From Clostridium sp. Marseille-P2415 (GTDB lineage Bacteria; Bacillota; Clostridia; Lachnospirales; Lachnospiraceae): a stretch of DNA of 64,000 nt. This document shows, one piece after another, positions 1 through 7,137 of this stretch. Position 1 is the stretch's first letter, and every line of letters begins with the position of its first letter. The translations under genes were made by a program, and so were the position numbers. The DNA lies in contig NZ_LT732526.1 of assembly GCF_900155545.1 (NCBI RefSeq), positions 225,573 through 289,572 of the forward strand. The letters run 5' to 3'. The notes under the pieces are model-generated. The model worked only from the letters and a program-made list of their open reading frames with translations. It made no database searches and was not told the DNA's origin.

Positions 1-111
1 CTCGGCGGGGCCCTTTTTTGCGACCGCCGCTACGACACTGTCTTTGTGTACCACAATGGAGCAGAATCCTACTATGCTGCCAGGGGGTTCCGGGGCTCGC
101 TAAGGGTCTGA
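1..111 (+). CDS. DUF4256 family protein, C-terminal fragment (cut by window edge)
   Basis: Reading frame 1 is open from the first base to a TGA at 109-111 and gives 36 residues. They include LFCDRRYDTVFVYHNG and end in YYAARGFRGSLRV. From memory this matches the conserved C-terminus of the DUF4256 family, small cytoplasmic proteins of unknown function common in Firmicutes. The start lies left of the window. A different-frame ORF over the same bases looks like a shadow. The family assignment rests on recall of the terminal motif, so the frame is more certain than the name. Confidence 0.7.
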   Translation, partial: LGGALFCDRRYDTVFVYHNGAESYYAARGFRGSLRV

Positions 112-198
112 ATATTGTACGGATAATCAGTTACCAAGGGGAATACCATAATTCAAAGTGTATTTTATTCACCCCGACCGTAACGATTAAATTGGAAT

Positions 199-447
199 TT
201 AACTATTTAATTTTATATTTTTGAAAAGCTTTCTCAGCATCAGTATGAACATCCTTAAAAATAGGATCAGCCAAATAACGAATGTTGCGACTGCAATATA
301 CTGTGATACAAAATATGAAAGAACAGCACCTGCTGCCATAATTATTGACCATAACAGCATTGAATTTCTCCGTACAAACGCGGAATTTATACATTTGATT
401 AACAGTACCGCTCCAGGTGCTGAGAGCGGCGTGCAGCCAGATTTCAT
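199..447 (-). CDS. Small membrane protein, third gene of a spore-type operon
   Basis: This 82-residue protein has two hydrophobic stretches, about residues 30-46 and 50-70, and a basic tail, so it is probably a small two-helix membrane protein. Its ATG overlaps the TGA of the upstream gene in an ATGA arrangement (444-447), which implies translational coupling. It is the last of three leftward genes headed by a SASP gene. I do not recognise a family. If the operon is forespore-expressed it could sit in the spore inner membrane, but that is inference from position only. Confidence 0.6.
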   Translation of the reverse strand: MKSGCTPLSAPGAVLLIKCINSAFVRRNSMLLWSIIMAAGAVLSYFVSQYIAVATFVIWLILFLRMFILMLRKLFKNIKLNS

Positions 448-632
448 TTTGCAGCAACGATAGATTCAACATAAGCAAGCATTTCATTTTTCGACTGTAT
501 CGTATGAGTACGGTCAATAATCTGCTGTTGTGCCTGCGCAGGTAAGGCAAAAAAATAATCCATTGCATTATATTGTTCCAGTGCTAAACCAAGCCCTACC
601 GGTAATTCTGCCCCATTCGTATATTTTTTCAT
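444..632 (-). CDS. Conserved small protein of unknown function, linked to SASP
   Basis: This is a 62-residue soluble protein starting MKKYTNGAELPVGLG. An AAAGAGG ribosome binding site lies about six bases before the ATG. It starts 11 bases after the SASP gene and overlaps the following membrane-protein gene by four bases, so the three genes look like one transcript. The sequence has an FFALPAQAQQQIID segment and no signal peptide or membrane helix. I have no functional assignment; the context suggests a role in sporulation. Confidence 0.7.
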   Translation of the reverse strand: MKKYTNGAELPVGLGLALEQYNAMDYFFALPAQAQQQIIDRTHTIQSKNEMLAYVESIVAAK

Positions 633-643
633 TATAAACCTCT

Positions 644-838
644 TTATAAAATATGATTTTTTTCCGTCATTTGTTTTTCTTGTTCTTCAATCATTTTTTT
701 AACCATATAACCATATTGGTAAGACGTCATCTCGCTATAATCATTGTTTTTCACAGGTAAGCCAGTTTCATTAGCGATTTCATACTTAAACTGATTAAGA
801 GCTGCCTTTGCTTCCGGAATAATATTTTTTTTTGGCAT
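644..838 (-). CDS. Alpha/beta-type small acid-soluble spore protein
   Basis: The 64-residue product has the two hallmark segments of alpha/beta SASPs: an N-terminal AALNQFKYEIANETGLP and a C-terminal YGYMVKKMIEEQE. These proteins coat DNA in the dormant spore, force an A-like conformation and protect against UV and heat; the GPR protease normally cuts between the segments. The ATG at 838 is chosen over an upstream in-frame TTG because a run of six G (843-848 on the plus strand) sits four to five bases before it. The linker is diverged: the usual GG before the second segment is replaced by SYQYGY. A sigma-G-like promoter lies upstream. Confidence 0.85.
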   Translation of the reverse strand: MPKKNIIPEAKAALNQFKYEIANETGLPVKNNDYSEMTSYQYGYMVKKMIEEQEKQMTEKNHIL

Positions 839-858
839 ATAACCCCCCAATTGATTTT

Positions 859-872
859 ATAAGATATCTTAT
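859..872. repeat. Perfect 14-bp palindrome at the SASP promoter
   Basis: ATAAGATATCTTAT is a perfect dyad. It touches the downstream edge of the presumed -10 element, so it covers the likely transcription start of the SASP operon. It could bind a forespore regulator such as SpoVT or form a 5' mRNA hairpin; at this AT content chance is also possible. Confidence 0.4.
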
Positions 873-900
873 ATTATTTTGTTTTTTCTTAAAAATATTC
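872..900 (-). promoter_or_regulatory. Sigma-G-like promoter for the SASP operon
   Basis: On the minus strand GAATA (900-896) is followed after 17 bases by AATAATA (878-872). The sigma-G consensus is roughly GAATA, 17-18 bases, CATAATA, so only the leading C is missing. It lies about 35 bases before the SASP start, where forespore promoters of ssp genes normally are. Confidence 0.55.
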
Positions 901-1156
901 AGAAGCAGTGAAAATAAGTCCTTTGTAATTGTGGAAGCATAAGATGAATAGAAGGACAAAGTGCGTATAAAAATGACCTTTACTATACATCAGGAAGATA
1001 CTATAATTCAGTATAGGGCTCTTTTATGGAATTGAATCAGTTAAGATAAACCACAAGCTGATGGAGCTGATTAGAACCACATTGTCAGAAAAAGAAATTG
1101 GGGCCGATGGATTTATATCATGCTGCTGCGGCCGGAAGAAACAGACGGAGGAAGTT

Positions 1157-1861
1157 ATGGAAGAGTATGGAAACCAGGAAAAATCATATATGAAAGTAAT
1201 CAACTATATTAAAATGCAGATCCGCCATGGAGAATTAAGCATAGGCGGAAAGCTTCCGGCAGAACGGGAGTTATCGGAAATACTGGGAATCAGCCGTAAT
1301 TCTGTCAGGGAGGCGATCCGTACATTGGATAATATGGGGATCATTTCAAGCCAGCATGGAGCAGGTAATTTTCTGACCGGTAAATTCGAAAATAATCTGG
1401 TGGAATCCCTGTCCATGCTGTTTTTGCTTAATCAAATTGATTACAACCAGATCAGCCAGCTTCGCAGAGCCTTGGAAATGGAAGCATTGATGCTGGCTAT
1501 AGACAACATCACCGACGAGGAGATTCAGATATTGATCCATACCGTATCCCAATTAGAAACAGAAACCGAAGCCAATAATGTTGTTTTGGATAAAAAATTG
1601 CACTATCATATTGCCCTGGCATCAAAAAATACACTGATCGTCAGTATCCTTCAGGCGCTCTCCGAAGTAGTTGACAAGTTTATTGTTGATCTGAGAAGAG
1701 AGATACTGAGTCAGGAGGATAGCAGGAAGGTATTGATGGAAGCGCATAATGGAATGATTCAGAGCTTAATTACCAGGGATAAGAAGCTGGCTTATGAATC
1801 GATTAATAAACATTTTGGAGTAATTGACGAAGAACTAAAAGAGAAGGAATTGAAAATGTGA
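1157..1861 (+). CDS. GntR/FadR-family regulator of lactate oxidation (LldR-like)
   Basis: The 234-residue protein has an N-terminal GntR winged helix-turn-helix (about residues 8-75) with the signature LPAERELSEILGISRNSVREAIR. A C-terminal all-helical FCD domain follows, with histidines in HYHIAL, EAHNGM and NKHFG placed to bind metal or a carboxylate ligand. The ATG at 1157 is preferred over the earlier 1061 frame start because GGAGG lies five bases upstream. FadR-subfamily proteins bind TGGT..ACCA palindromes, and two such sites stand just downstream, before etfB. The simplest reading is a repressor of the lactate operon released by lactate, as for LldR; the ligand is inferred. Confidence 0.85.
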   Translation: MEEYGNQEKSYMKVINYIKMQIRHGELSIGGKLPAERELSEILGISRNSVREAIRTLDNMGIISSQHGAGNFLTGKFENNLVESLSMLFLLNQIDYNQISQLRRALEMEALMLAIDNITDEEIQILIHTVSQLETETEANNVVLDKKLHYHIALASKNTLIVSILQALSEVVDKFIVDLRREILSQEDSRKVLMEAHNGMIQSLITRDKKLAYESINKHFGVIDEELKEKELKM

Positions 1862-1918
1862 TAAGCAAACGAAAATGAGTGAAAACATACAAAGTGCTCG
1901 TTAAAAAAATGACGTCTA

Positions 1919-1947
1919 TTGACACATGCGATAAACCGACTTATAAT
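1919..1947 (+). promoter_or_regulatory. Consensus sigma-A promoter of the lactate operon
   Basis: TTGACA (1919-1924), exactly 17 bases, then TATAAT (1942-1947) is a perfect housekeeping promoter. The start should fall near 1954, giving a leader of about 150 bases before etfB. So strong a core promoter fits a gene set controlled by repression, with the operators just downstream. Confidence 0.88.
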
Positions 1948-1959
1948 GAAACTGCAAAG

Positions 1960-1970
1960 TGGTACTACCA
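1960..1970. promoter_or_regulatory. GntR operator O1
   Basis: TGGTACTACCA is a perfect inverted repeat around a central C and fits the FadR-subfamily operator pattern. It lies a few bases downstream of the predicted transcription start, a position where bound protein would block initiation. It is embedded in a roughly 20-base unit repeated with one mismatch at O2. Confidence 0.8.
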
Positions 1971-2037
1971 ATTTAAAAGAGGTAGTAAGGATAAGGCTGC
2001 GAAAACAAGTTTTTTGCAGCAATATATTTCGCCAAAG

Positions 2038-2048
2038 TGGTACTACCA
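2038..2048. promoter_or_regulatory. GntR operator O2
   Basis: This is a second identical TGGTACTACCA, centred 78 bases after O1 and before the etfB start. The flanks AAAG and TTTAA are also shared. Two spaced sites suggest cooperative binding or DNA looping by the neighbouring GntR protein. Confidence 0.78.
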
Positions 2049-2107
2049 GTTTAATGAAATATTACTTTGAAAGTTTATCCTGAACAAGGAAGAAAGGGAG
2101 TCATGAC

Positions 2108-2896
2108 ATGAATATTTTAGTATGCATGAAACAGGTACCGGACAGCAATCAGGTGGAAGTGGATCCGGTCACAGGAGTATTAAAGAGAAATGGTGTGGAA
2201 TCCAAGATGAATCCGTACGATTTATATGCTCTTGAAACGGCACTGAGAATCAGAGAAAAATGCGGAGGAAGCATCACTGCCCTGACCATGGGTCCGGGTC
2301 AGGCAGCAGGAATCATCCGGGAAGCCTTTGCCATGGGAGCGGATCATGGAGTATTGATATCCGACCGGAAATTCGGGGGAGCGGATGTCCTTGCAACCAG
2401 CTATACCCTTTCACAGGGAATTAAAAAATCCGGGAATTTTGATCTGATCCTTTGCGGAAAACAGACTACGGATGGCGATACCGCCCAGGTAGGACCGGAA
2501 TTGGCAGAATGGCTCCACGTCCCCAGTTTGTCCAATATTTCTAAAATCGCAGAAATAAAATCCCATTCTCTGGTAGTGGAAATGGATATGACACATGATA
2601 TCGAGGTAGCAGAGATTAAGTACCCCTGCCTGCTGGCAGTGGATAAGGATATATTTATTCCAAGACTTCCTTCCTACGTTAAAAAACAGGAGACCAAAGA
2701 CAGGGAAATCAAAGTCATAACCCTGGAGGATATGGAAGACAGGGAAGAAAAGCATTATGGCTTAAACGGCTCCCCGACGCAGGTACAGCGGATATTCCCG
2801 CCTCAGGTGAACAGGCACAGGGAAACCTGGAGCGGAGATGGAAAAGAACTGACGGATCAGCTGTTTCATAAATTGAAAGAATTGAAATTCGTCTGA
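2108..2896 (+). CDS. lctB: Electron transfer flavoprotein beta subunit (lactate-dehydrogenase type)
   Basis: The 262-residue protein opens MNILVCMKQVPDS, typical of EtfB, and carries CGKQTTDGDTAQVGPELAE (about residues 117-135), the FAD-binding signature seen in bifurcating EtfB proteins. With the next two genes it matches the LctBCD arrangement described in Acetobacterium woodii. There lactate oxidation with NAD is driven by simultaneous oxidation of reduced ferredoxin (electron confurcation). GGAAGAAAGGGAG precedes the start. EtfB should hold the bifurcating FAD and the NAD site. The symbol follows the A. woodii naming and is by analogy. Confidence 0.87.
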   Translation: MNILVCMKQVPDSNQVEVDPVTGVLKRNGVESKMNPYDLYALETALRIREKCGGSITALTMGPGQAAGIIREAFAMGADHGVLISDRKFGGADVLATSYTLSQGIKKSGNFDLILCGKQTTDGDTAQVGPELAEWLHVPSLSNISKIAEIKSHSLVVEMDMTHDIEVAEIKYPCLLAVDKDIFIPRLPSYVKKQETKDREIKVITLEDMEDREEKHYGLNGSPTQVQRIFPPQVNRHRETWSGDGKELTDQLFHKLKELKFV

Positions 2897-2909
2897 GGAG
2901 GAAGAAAAA

Positions 2910-4103
2910 ATGGGTAAATTAGTCATCAATCAGGAAAAGGTAGGTAATATAAAAGAGCTTATAAACATATGCCCTTTCGGAGCATTGGAGGAAAAAGATA
3001 ATCTTCTTCAAATCAACGCTGCCTGCAAAATGTGTAAACTGTGTGTGAAAAAAGGACCGAAAGGGGCCGTGGAATACATAGAGGAAGCGGTAGAATCCGT
3101 GGATAAGGATCAGTGGAAGGGAATTGCCGTATACGTGGACCACATTGACGGTGTGATTCACCCGGTTACCTTTGAACTGATCGGAAAGGCAAGAGAACTG
3201 GCGGATAAAATCGGTCACCCGGTATATGCCATCATGATGGGATATCATATTAAATCCCAGTGTGAGGAACTGCTTCATTACGATGTGGATAAAGTATTTG
3301 CTTATGATAAGGAAGAACTGGAACGTTTTAAAATGGAGCCCTATACAAAAGCCTTTGAGGATTTTGTCGGGAACAGAAAGCCCTGCGCTGTTTTGTTTGG
3401 GGCCACTCCGGTTGGCAGACAATTAGCTCCCAGGCTGGCAGCCAGATTAAAGACCGGACTTACGGCGGATTGTACCATTCTGGATATCAATGAAAATACG
3501 AACCTGGTGCAGATAAGACCTGCCTTTGGGGGAAATATCATGGCACAGATCTTAACGCCCAATCACAGGCCGCAGATGGCGACAGTCCGCTATAAGGTAA
3601 TGGATGCTCCGGAGAGAAGCGGGGCGGTTCACGGAGAAATCGTTCCTTGTGACATTGATTCAGAGAAATTAAGCAGCCGGGTATCTGTACTTGATATTAT
3701 TCCAAAAGAAAAAGAACAGTTTATTGAAGCAGCAGAAGTTCTCATAGTAGCAGGAAGAGGCGTGAAAAAAGCAGAAGATTTAGGCATGCTTAAAGAGCTG
3801 GCGGATTTATTAGGCGGACAGCTTGCCTGCACCAGGCCGGTGATGGAGGCCGGATGGCTGGAAGCCAAATGCCAGGTAGGCTTAAGCGGCCGGACCGTAA
3901 GGCCTAAATTGATCATTACCTGCGGGGTATCCGGTTCTGTCCAGTTTACAGCCGGCATGAATCATTCCGACCAGATCATTGCCATAAACAAAGATGAAAA
4001 TGCGCCCATATTCAAAACGGCCCATTATTGTCTGGTAGGTGACTTATATGAAATCATACCGGATTTGATCAGCCGGATCAAAGAAGGAAAAGATAGAAAT
4101 TAA
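2910..4103 (+). CDS. lctC: Electron transfer flavoprotein alpha subunit with N-terminal ferredoxin-like domain
   Basis: At 397 residues this is longer than a plain EtfA because of a roughly 60-residue N-terminal iron-sulfur region with ICPFGALEE and CKMCKLCVKKGPKGA. It is followed by the EtfA alpha/beta domain and the C-terminal FAD domain (GVSGSVQFTAGM, about 340-390). The cysteines make one CxxCxxC plus one lone CP, enough for one [4Fe-4S] cluster; the second CP is replaced by GP. It follows etfB by 13 bases with GAGGAGG before the ATG. Its role should be to pass electrons between ferredoxin, EtfB and the dehydrogenase. Confidence 0.88.
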   Translation: MGKLVINQEKVGNIKELINICPFGALEEKDNLLQINAACKMCKLCVKKGPKGAVEYIEEAVESVDKDQWKGIAVYVDHIDGVIHPVTFELIGKARELADKIGHPVYAIMMGYHIKSQCEELLHYDVDKVFAYDKEELERFKMEPYTKAFEDFVGNRKPCAVLFGATPVGRQLAPRLAARLKTGLTADCTILDINENTNLVQIRPAFGGNIMAQILTPNHRPQMATVRYKVMDAPERSGAVHGEIVPCDIDSEKLSSRVSVLDIIPKEKEQFIEAAEVLIVAGRGVKKAEDLGMLKELADLLGGQLACTRPVMEAGWLEAKCQVGLSGRTVRPKLIITCGVSGSVQFTAGMNHSDQIIAINKDENAPIFKTAHYCLVGDLYEIIPDLISRIKEGKDRN

Positions 4104-4145
4104 TAAGATTAACTGGTGGGCCAAGGCGCGCAGATAGGAGTTATT

Positions 4146-5549
4146 ATGGATTATAAAAAAATGGATACAGAAGATATAAATTATATAGGCAGTATCATTA
4201 AGGACAAAGACCGGATTCTTTGCGGAGAGAAAATAAATGAAGAATACAGCCACGATGAGTTAAGTGATACGGTCAGTTTTCCCGATGTGGTGGTGAAGGT
4301 AAAAACCACAGAAGAAGTTTCTGCGATCATGAAATATGCATATGAGAATACCATACCGGTGACTCCGAGAGGAGCCGGAACAGGTCTTGTCGGGGCTTCC
4401 GTAGCCATGGAACATGGCATTATGCTGGATACCGGCCTGATGAACCGCTTTCTGGAGCTTGATGAGGATAATCTGACCATAACCGTAGAGCCAGGAGTGC
4501 TTTTGATGGAACTGGCGGCATATGTAGAGGAAAGAGGCTTATTCTATCCTCCGGATCCGGGGGAAAAATCTGCGACCATAGGAGGTAATATCAGTACCAA
4601 TGCCGGAGGAATGAGGGCCGTAAAATACGGCGTTACCAGAGACTATGTAAGAGGTCTGGAAGTCGTACTGCCTGATGGCAAAGTCGTGGAATTTGGCGGA
4701 AAGGTAGTGAAAAACAGTACGGGATATGCCATGAAGGATTTAATGGTAGGTTCCGAAGGGACGCTGGGAATCATAACGAAAGCAACTCTTAAAATACTTC
4801 CCCTGCCGAAAAAAGCAATCAGCCTTTTGATTCCGTTTCCGACTCTGGAAAAGGCGATCGGTACCGTACCCCGGATCATTAAGTCCAGAGCCATACCCAC
4901 AGCCATAGAATTTATGCAGAGGGAAGTCATTATTGATGCGGAAAAATACCTGGGCAAAAAATTCCCCGATAACAGTGCGGACGCATACCTGCTGCTTAAG
5001 TTTGACGGAAATTCCACGGAAGAGATTGAACAGGATTATGAAAGTGTGGCCCGTATTTGTCTGGAACAGGGAGCGGTTGATATTTTAATTTCCGATACCA
5101 ATGAGAGAGAAGAATCCATCTGGAAGGCACGGGGGGCGTTCTTAGAGGCGATCAAAGGGTCCACCTCCTTTATGGATGAAGTGGATGTGGTGGTTCCGAG
5201 AAGCTCTGTGAATGAAATGGTGGAATATATCCACGGGCTGCATAAGGAAGTGGATATCCGGATCAAAAGCTTTGGTCATGCAGGGGATGGCAATCTTCAC
5301 GCTTACATTTTAAAGGATGATCTAAGCGAAGCGGAATGGGAAGAAAAACTGAAAGCTGCCATGGATAAGATTTATGGAAAAGCCAGAGAATTAAGCGGCC
5401 AGGTATCCGGGGAACACGGCATTGGATATGCAAAGAAATCCTATCTCATGGAGGCCATGGATCCTGCTGCGGTTGAAATTATGAGAGGAATCAAAAAGGC
5501 CTTTGATCCTAAAAATATATTAAATCCCCACAAGGTATGCCAGTTGTAA
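4146..5549 (+). CDS. lctD: FAD-dependent lactate dehydrogenase (GlcD/LctD family)
   Basis: The 467-residue protein has an N-terminal PCMH-type FAD domain with [13 protein letters not shown] and [19 protein letters not shown]. Its C-terminal FAD-oxidase domain carries the metal and substrate motifs [12 protein letters not shown] and [19 protein letters not shown] five bases upstream fixes the ATG at 4146 rather than an in-frame GTG at 4116. It is the third gene of the etf operon and should oxidise lactate to pyruvate, giving electrons to EtfAB. Glycolate or another 2-hydroxyacid remains possible because GlcD-family substrates are hard to tell apart. No lactate permease or racemase gene follows, unlike A. 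woodii. Confidence 0.87.
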   Translation: MDYKKMDTEDINYIGSIIKDKDRILCGEKINEEYSHDELSDTVSFPDVVVKVKTTEEVSAIMKYAYENTIPVTPRGAGTGLVGASVAMEHGIMLDTGLMNRFLELDEDNLTITVEPGVLLMELAAYVEERGLFYPPDPGEKSATIGGNISTNAGGMRAVKYGVTRDYVRGLEVVLPDGKVVEFGGKVVKNSTGYAMKDLMVGSEGTLGIITKATLKILPLPKKAISLLIPFPTLEKAIGTVPRIIKSRAIPTAIEFMQREVIIDAEKYLGKKFPDNSADAYLLLKFDGNSTEEIEQDYESVARICLEQGAVDILISDTNEREESIWKARGAFLEAIKGSTSFMDEVDVVVPRSSVNEMVEYIHGLHKEVDIRIKSFGHAGDGNLHAYILKDDLSEAEWEEKLKAAMDKIYGKARELSGQVSGEHGIGYAKKSYLMEAMDPAAVEIMRGIKKAFDPKNILNPHKVCQL

Positions 5550-5552
5550 ACA

Positions 5553-5603
5553 AAAAGGAGGAAATCCCCAAAGTCTTAAGGACTTGAGGGATTTCCTCCT
5601 TTT
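5553..5603. terminator. Bidirectional terminator between lctD and the permease
   Basis: A 16-bp perfect stem pairs 5553-5568 (AAAAGGAGGAAATCCC) with 5588-5603, with A-rich and T-rich flanks on both sides. The loop itself can form a small AAGTC/GACTT helix. It lies between convergent genes and should stop transcription from both sides. Confidence 0.85.
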
Positions 5604-5610
5604 CCTCCAT

Positions 5611-6960
5611 TCAGCGCTGTTCTGTCTTTCGTAAAAGCAGAGCACCGAGCGCCATGACAACAAAAAATACAATCAGATAAGCAGCCACAGCCATTCCGTG
5701 GGCAAACAAGGCGGCAATGATCATAAATATGCAGCCTGCAAGGGATATGCAGGGCATGAGGATCCGGTTAAAAAATTTAAGCTCTTTCCTTTTTACCATG
5801 AACATAATAAAAATAGGAATATACAGGGCATATATGGTGATAATGGGCAATTCCGAGGAATCAAAACTGAAGAATCCGAACCAGTTGGTGGTTAAGTTTG
5901 CCCCGTAAAAATAAAATAACCAGATGCCGCAGAGAAACAACCCCAGAATTGCGGAATTAACGGGCATATTGGTCGTCGGATCCACCTGGCTGAAAACCTG
6001 GGGTTTAGGACCAAGACCTCTTGCTGCAATGGAATAAATTCCCCGGGTACAGCCGAGCATCAGTCCGTTTAAGGTTCCCAGGCATGAAATAATGACAAAT
6101 ACAAACAACAGCGAGCCGCCCGCCGAGGTGAAAATCGTTTGGAATGCCAGCTTGGCACCGGTTTCGCCGCCAGCCATCATCACTTCATTTTTAATCGTTC
6201 CGGCTAAACCGATGTAATACAGGATATAAACGGACATGGTAATAAACGTTCCCGCGATCAAAGCCAAAGGAAGATTTTTCTTTGCATTTTTTAATTCTGC
6301 ATTAATGCAGGTTGCAATAATCCAGCCTTCATAAGCAAAGGATGCTGCGACAACAGCCGTAAATAATCCGTTGGAGGTGCTTTGAGACACGTAATGTGTG
6401 AAATTGTATGCGGTCATTCCGTTCCTTAGCCCGTGAAATGTTCCCACGGCTGCCATTAAAAAAAGCGGCACCAGTTTGATGACCGTAGTACTTACCTGGA
6501 ATTTTCCGGCCAGAACCGGAGATAAGGCATTCATTGTAAAGCTTGAAACCAGGTAAAGACAGGCAATGGTCATGCATTCCCCGCCTGTAATGGAAAAACC
6601 GAGGATCACGCAGGTATAACGGGCGGAAACCCATGCCAGTACCGATGTAATTGTCGGATAATAAATGAATGACATAAACCAGCCGACATAATAGGCATAC
6701 TTTTTCCCCATCGCGGCTTCTGCGTAATCCACTACACCATTAACATATTGATATTTGGTAGCCATAACAGAAAACGTATAAGCGCAGGAGATCATAATAA
6801 TACCGCCGATCACCCATGCCAGGATGCCCTGCTTTAAGTTGCCGCCGGTTGCGGTGAGGATCTTTTCTGCCTTAAAAAAAACACCGCTGCCGATGACGAT
6901 GCCTACAACCATGGCAATGGCTGTAAAAAGTCCATATTTTTTTTCTAGCTTCGGTTCCAT
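5611..6960 (-). CDS. APC-family amino acid permease
   Basis: The 449-residue protein has about 12 hydrophobic segments. It begins with the APC signature AMVVGIVIGSGVFFKAEKI in helix 1 and contains SFAYEGWIIATCINAELKN, which resembles the helix 6 region of LAT/SteT-type exchangers. It should move an amino acid across the membrane by symport or exchange. It lies 177 bases downstream of the amine oxidase on the same strand, so the two may be co-transcribed as an uptake-and-oxidation pair. The specific substrate cannot be read from the sequence. Confidence 0.85.
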   Translation of the reverse strand: MEPKLEKKYGLFTAIAMVVGIVIGSGVFFKAEKILTATGGNLKQGILAWVIGGIIMISCAYTFSVMATKYQYVNGVVDYAEAAMGKKYAYYVGWFMSFIYYPTITSVLAWVSARYTCVILGFSITGGECMTIACLYLVSSFTMNALSPVLAGKFQVSTTVIKLVPLFLMAAVGTFHGLRNGMTAYNFTHYVSQSTSNGLFTAVVAASFAYEGWIIATCINAELKNAKKNLPLALIAGTFITMSVYILYYIGLAGTIKNEVMMAGGETGAKLAFQTIFTSAGGSLLFVFVIISCLGTLNGLMLGCTRGIYSIAARGLGPKPQVFSQVDPTTNMPVNSAILGLFLCGIWLFYFYGANLTTNWFGFFSFDSSELPIITIYALYIPIFIMFMVKRKELKFFNRILMPCISLAGCIFMIIAALFAHGMAVAAYLIVFFVVMALGALLLRKTEQR

Positions 6961-7137
6961 AATTTAACCATTCCTGTTTTAACAGGATTCCTTTGTTTTT
7001 TTTATTCTCTCAACATCCATGAAAATAACATCTTATTATTTTATCATAAAATTTGATTTAATTCACTAAAATTTTTATTTCAGCGGACAATAAGGATGAG
7101 CGGATCTTTGAGACAGTCTCTCTGTGAAGGCATTATA

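Noticed and set aside
18-224. Plus-strand ORF of 68 codons at the left edge
   Set aside because: It overlaps the DUF4256 tail in another frame, has no ribosome binding site and no recognisable sequence.
1960-2048. Repeat pair considered as a CRISPR or mobile-element trace
   Set aside because: Only two short copies, each a palindrome of FadR-family operator form next to a GntR gene.
1879-2070. ORF of 63 codons between the GntR gene and etfB
   Set aside because: It runs through the consensus promoter and both operators; no ribosome binding site. Best read as regulatory DNA.
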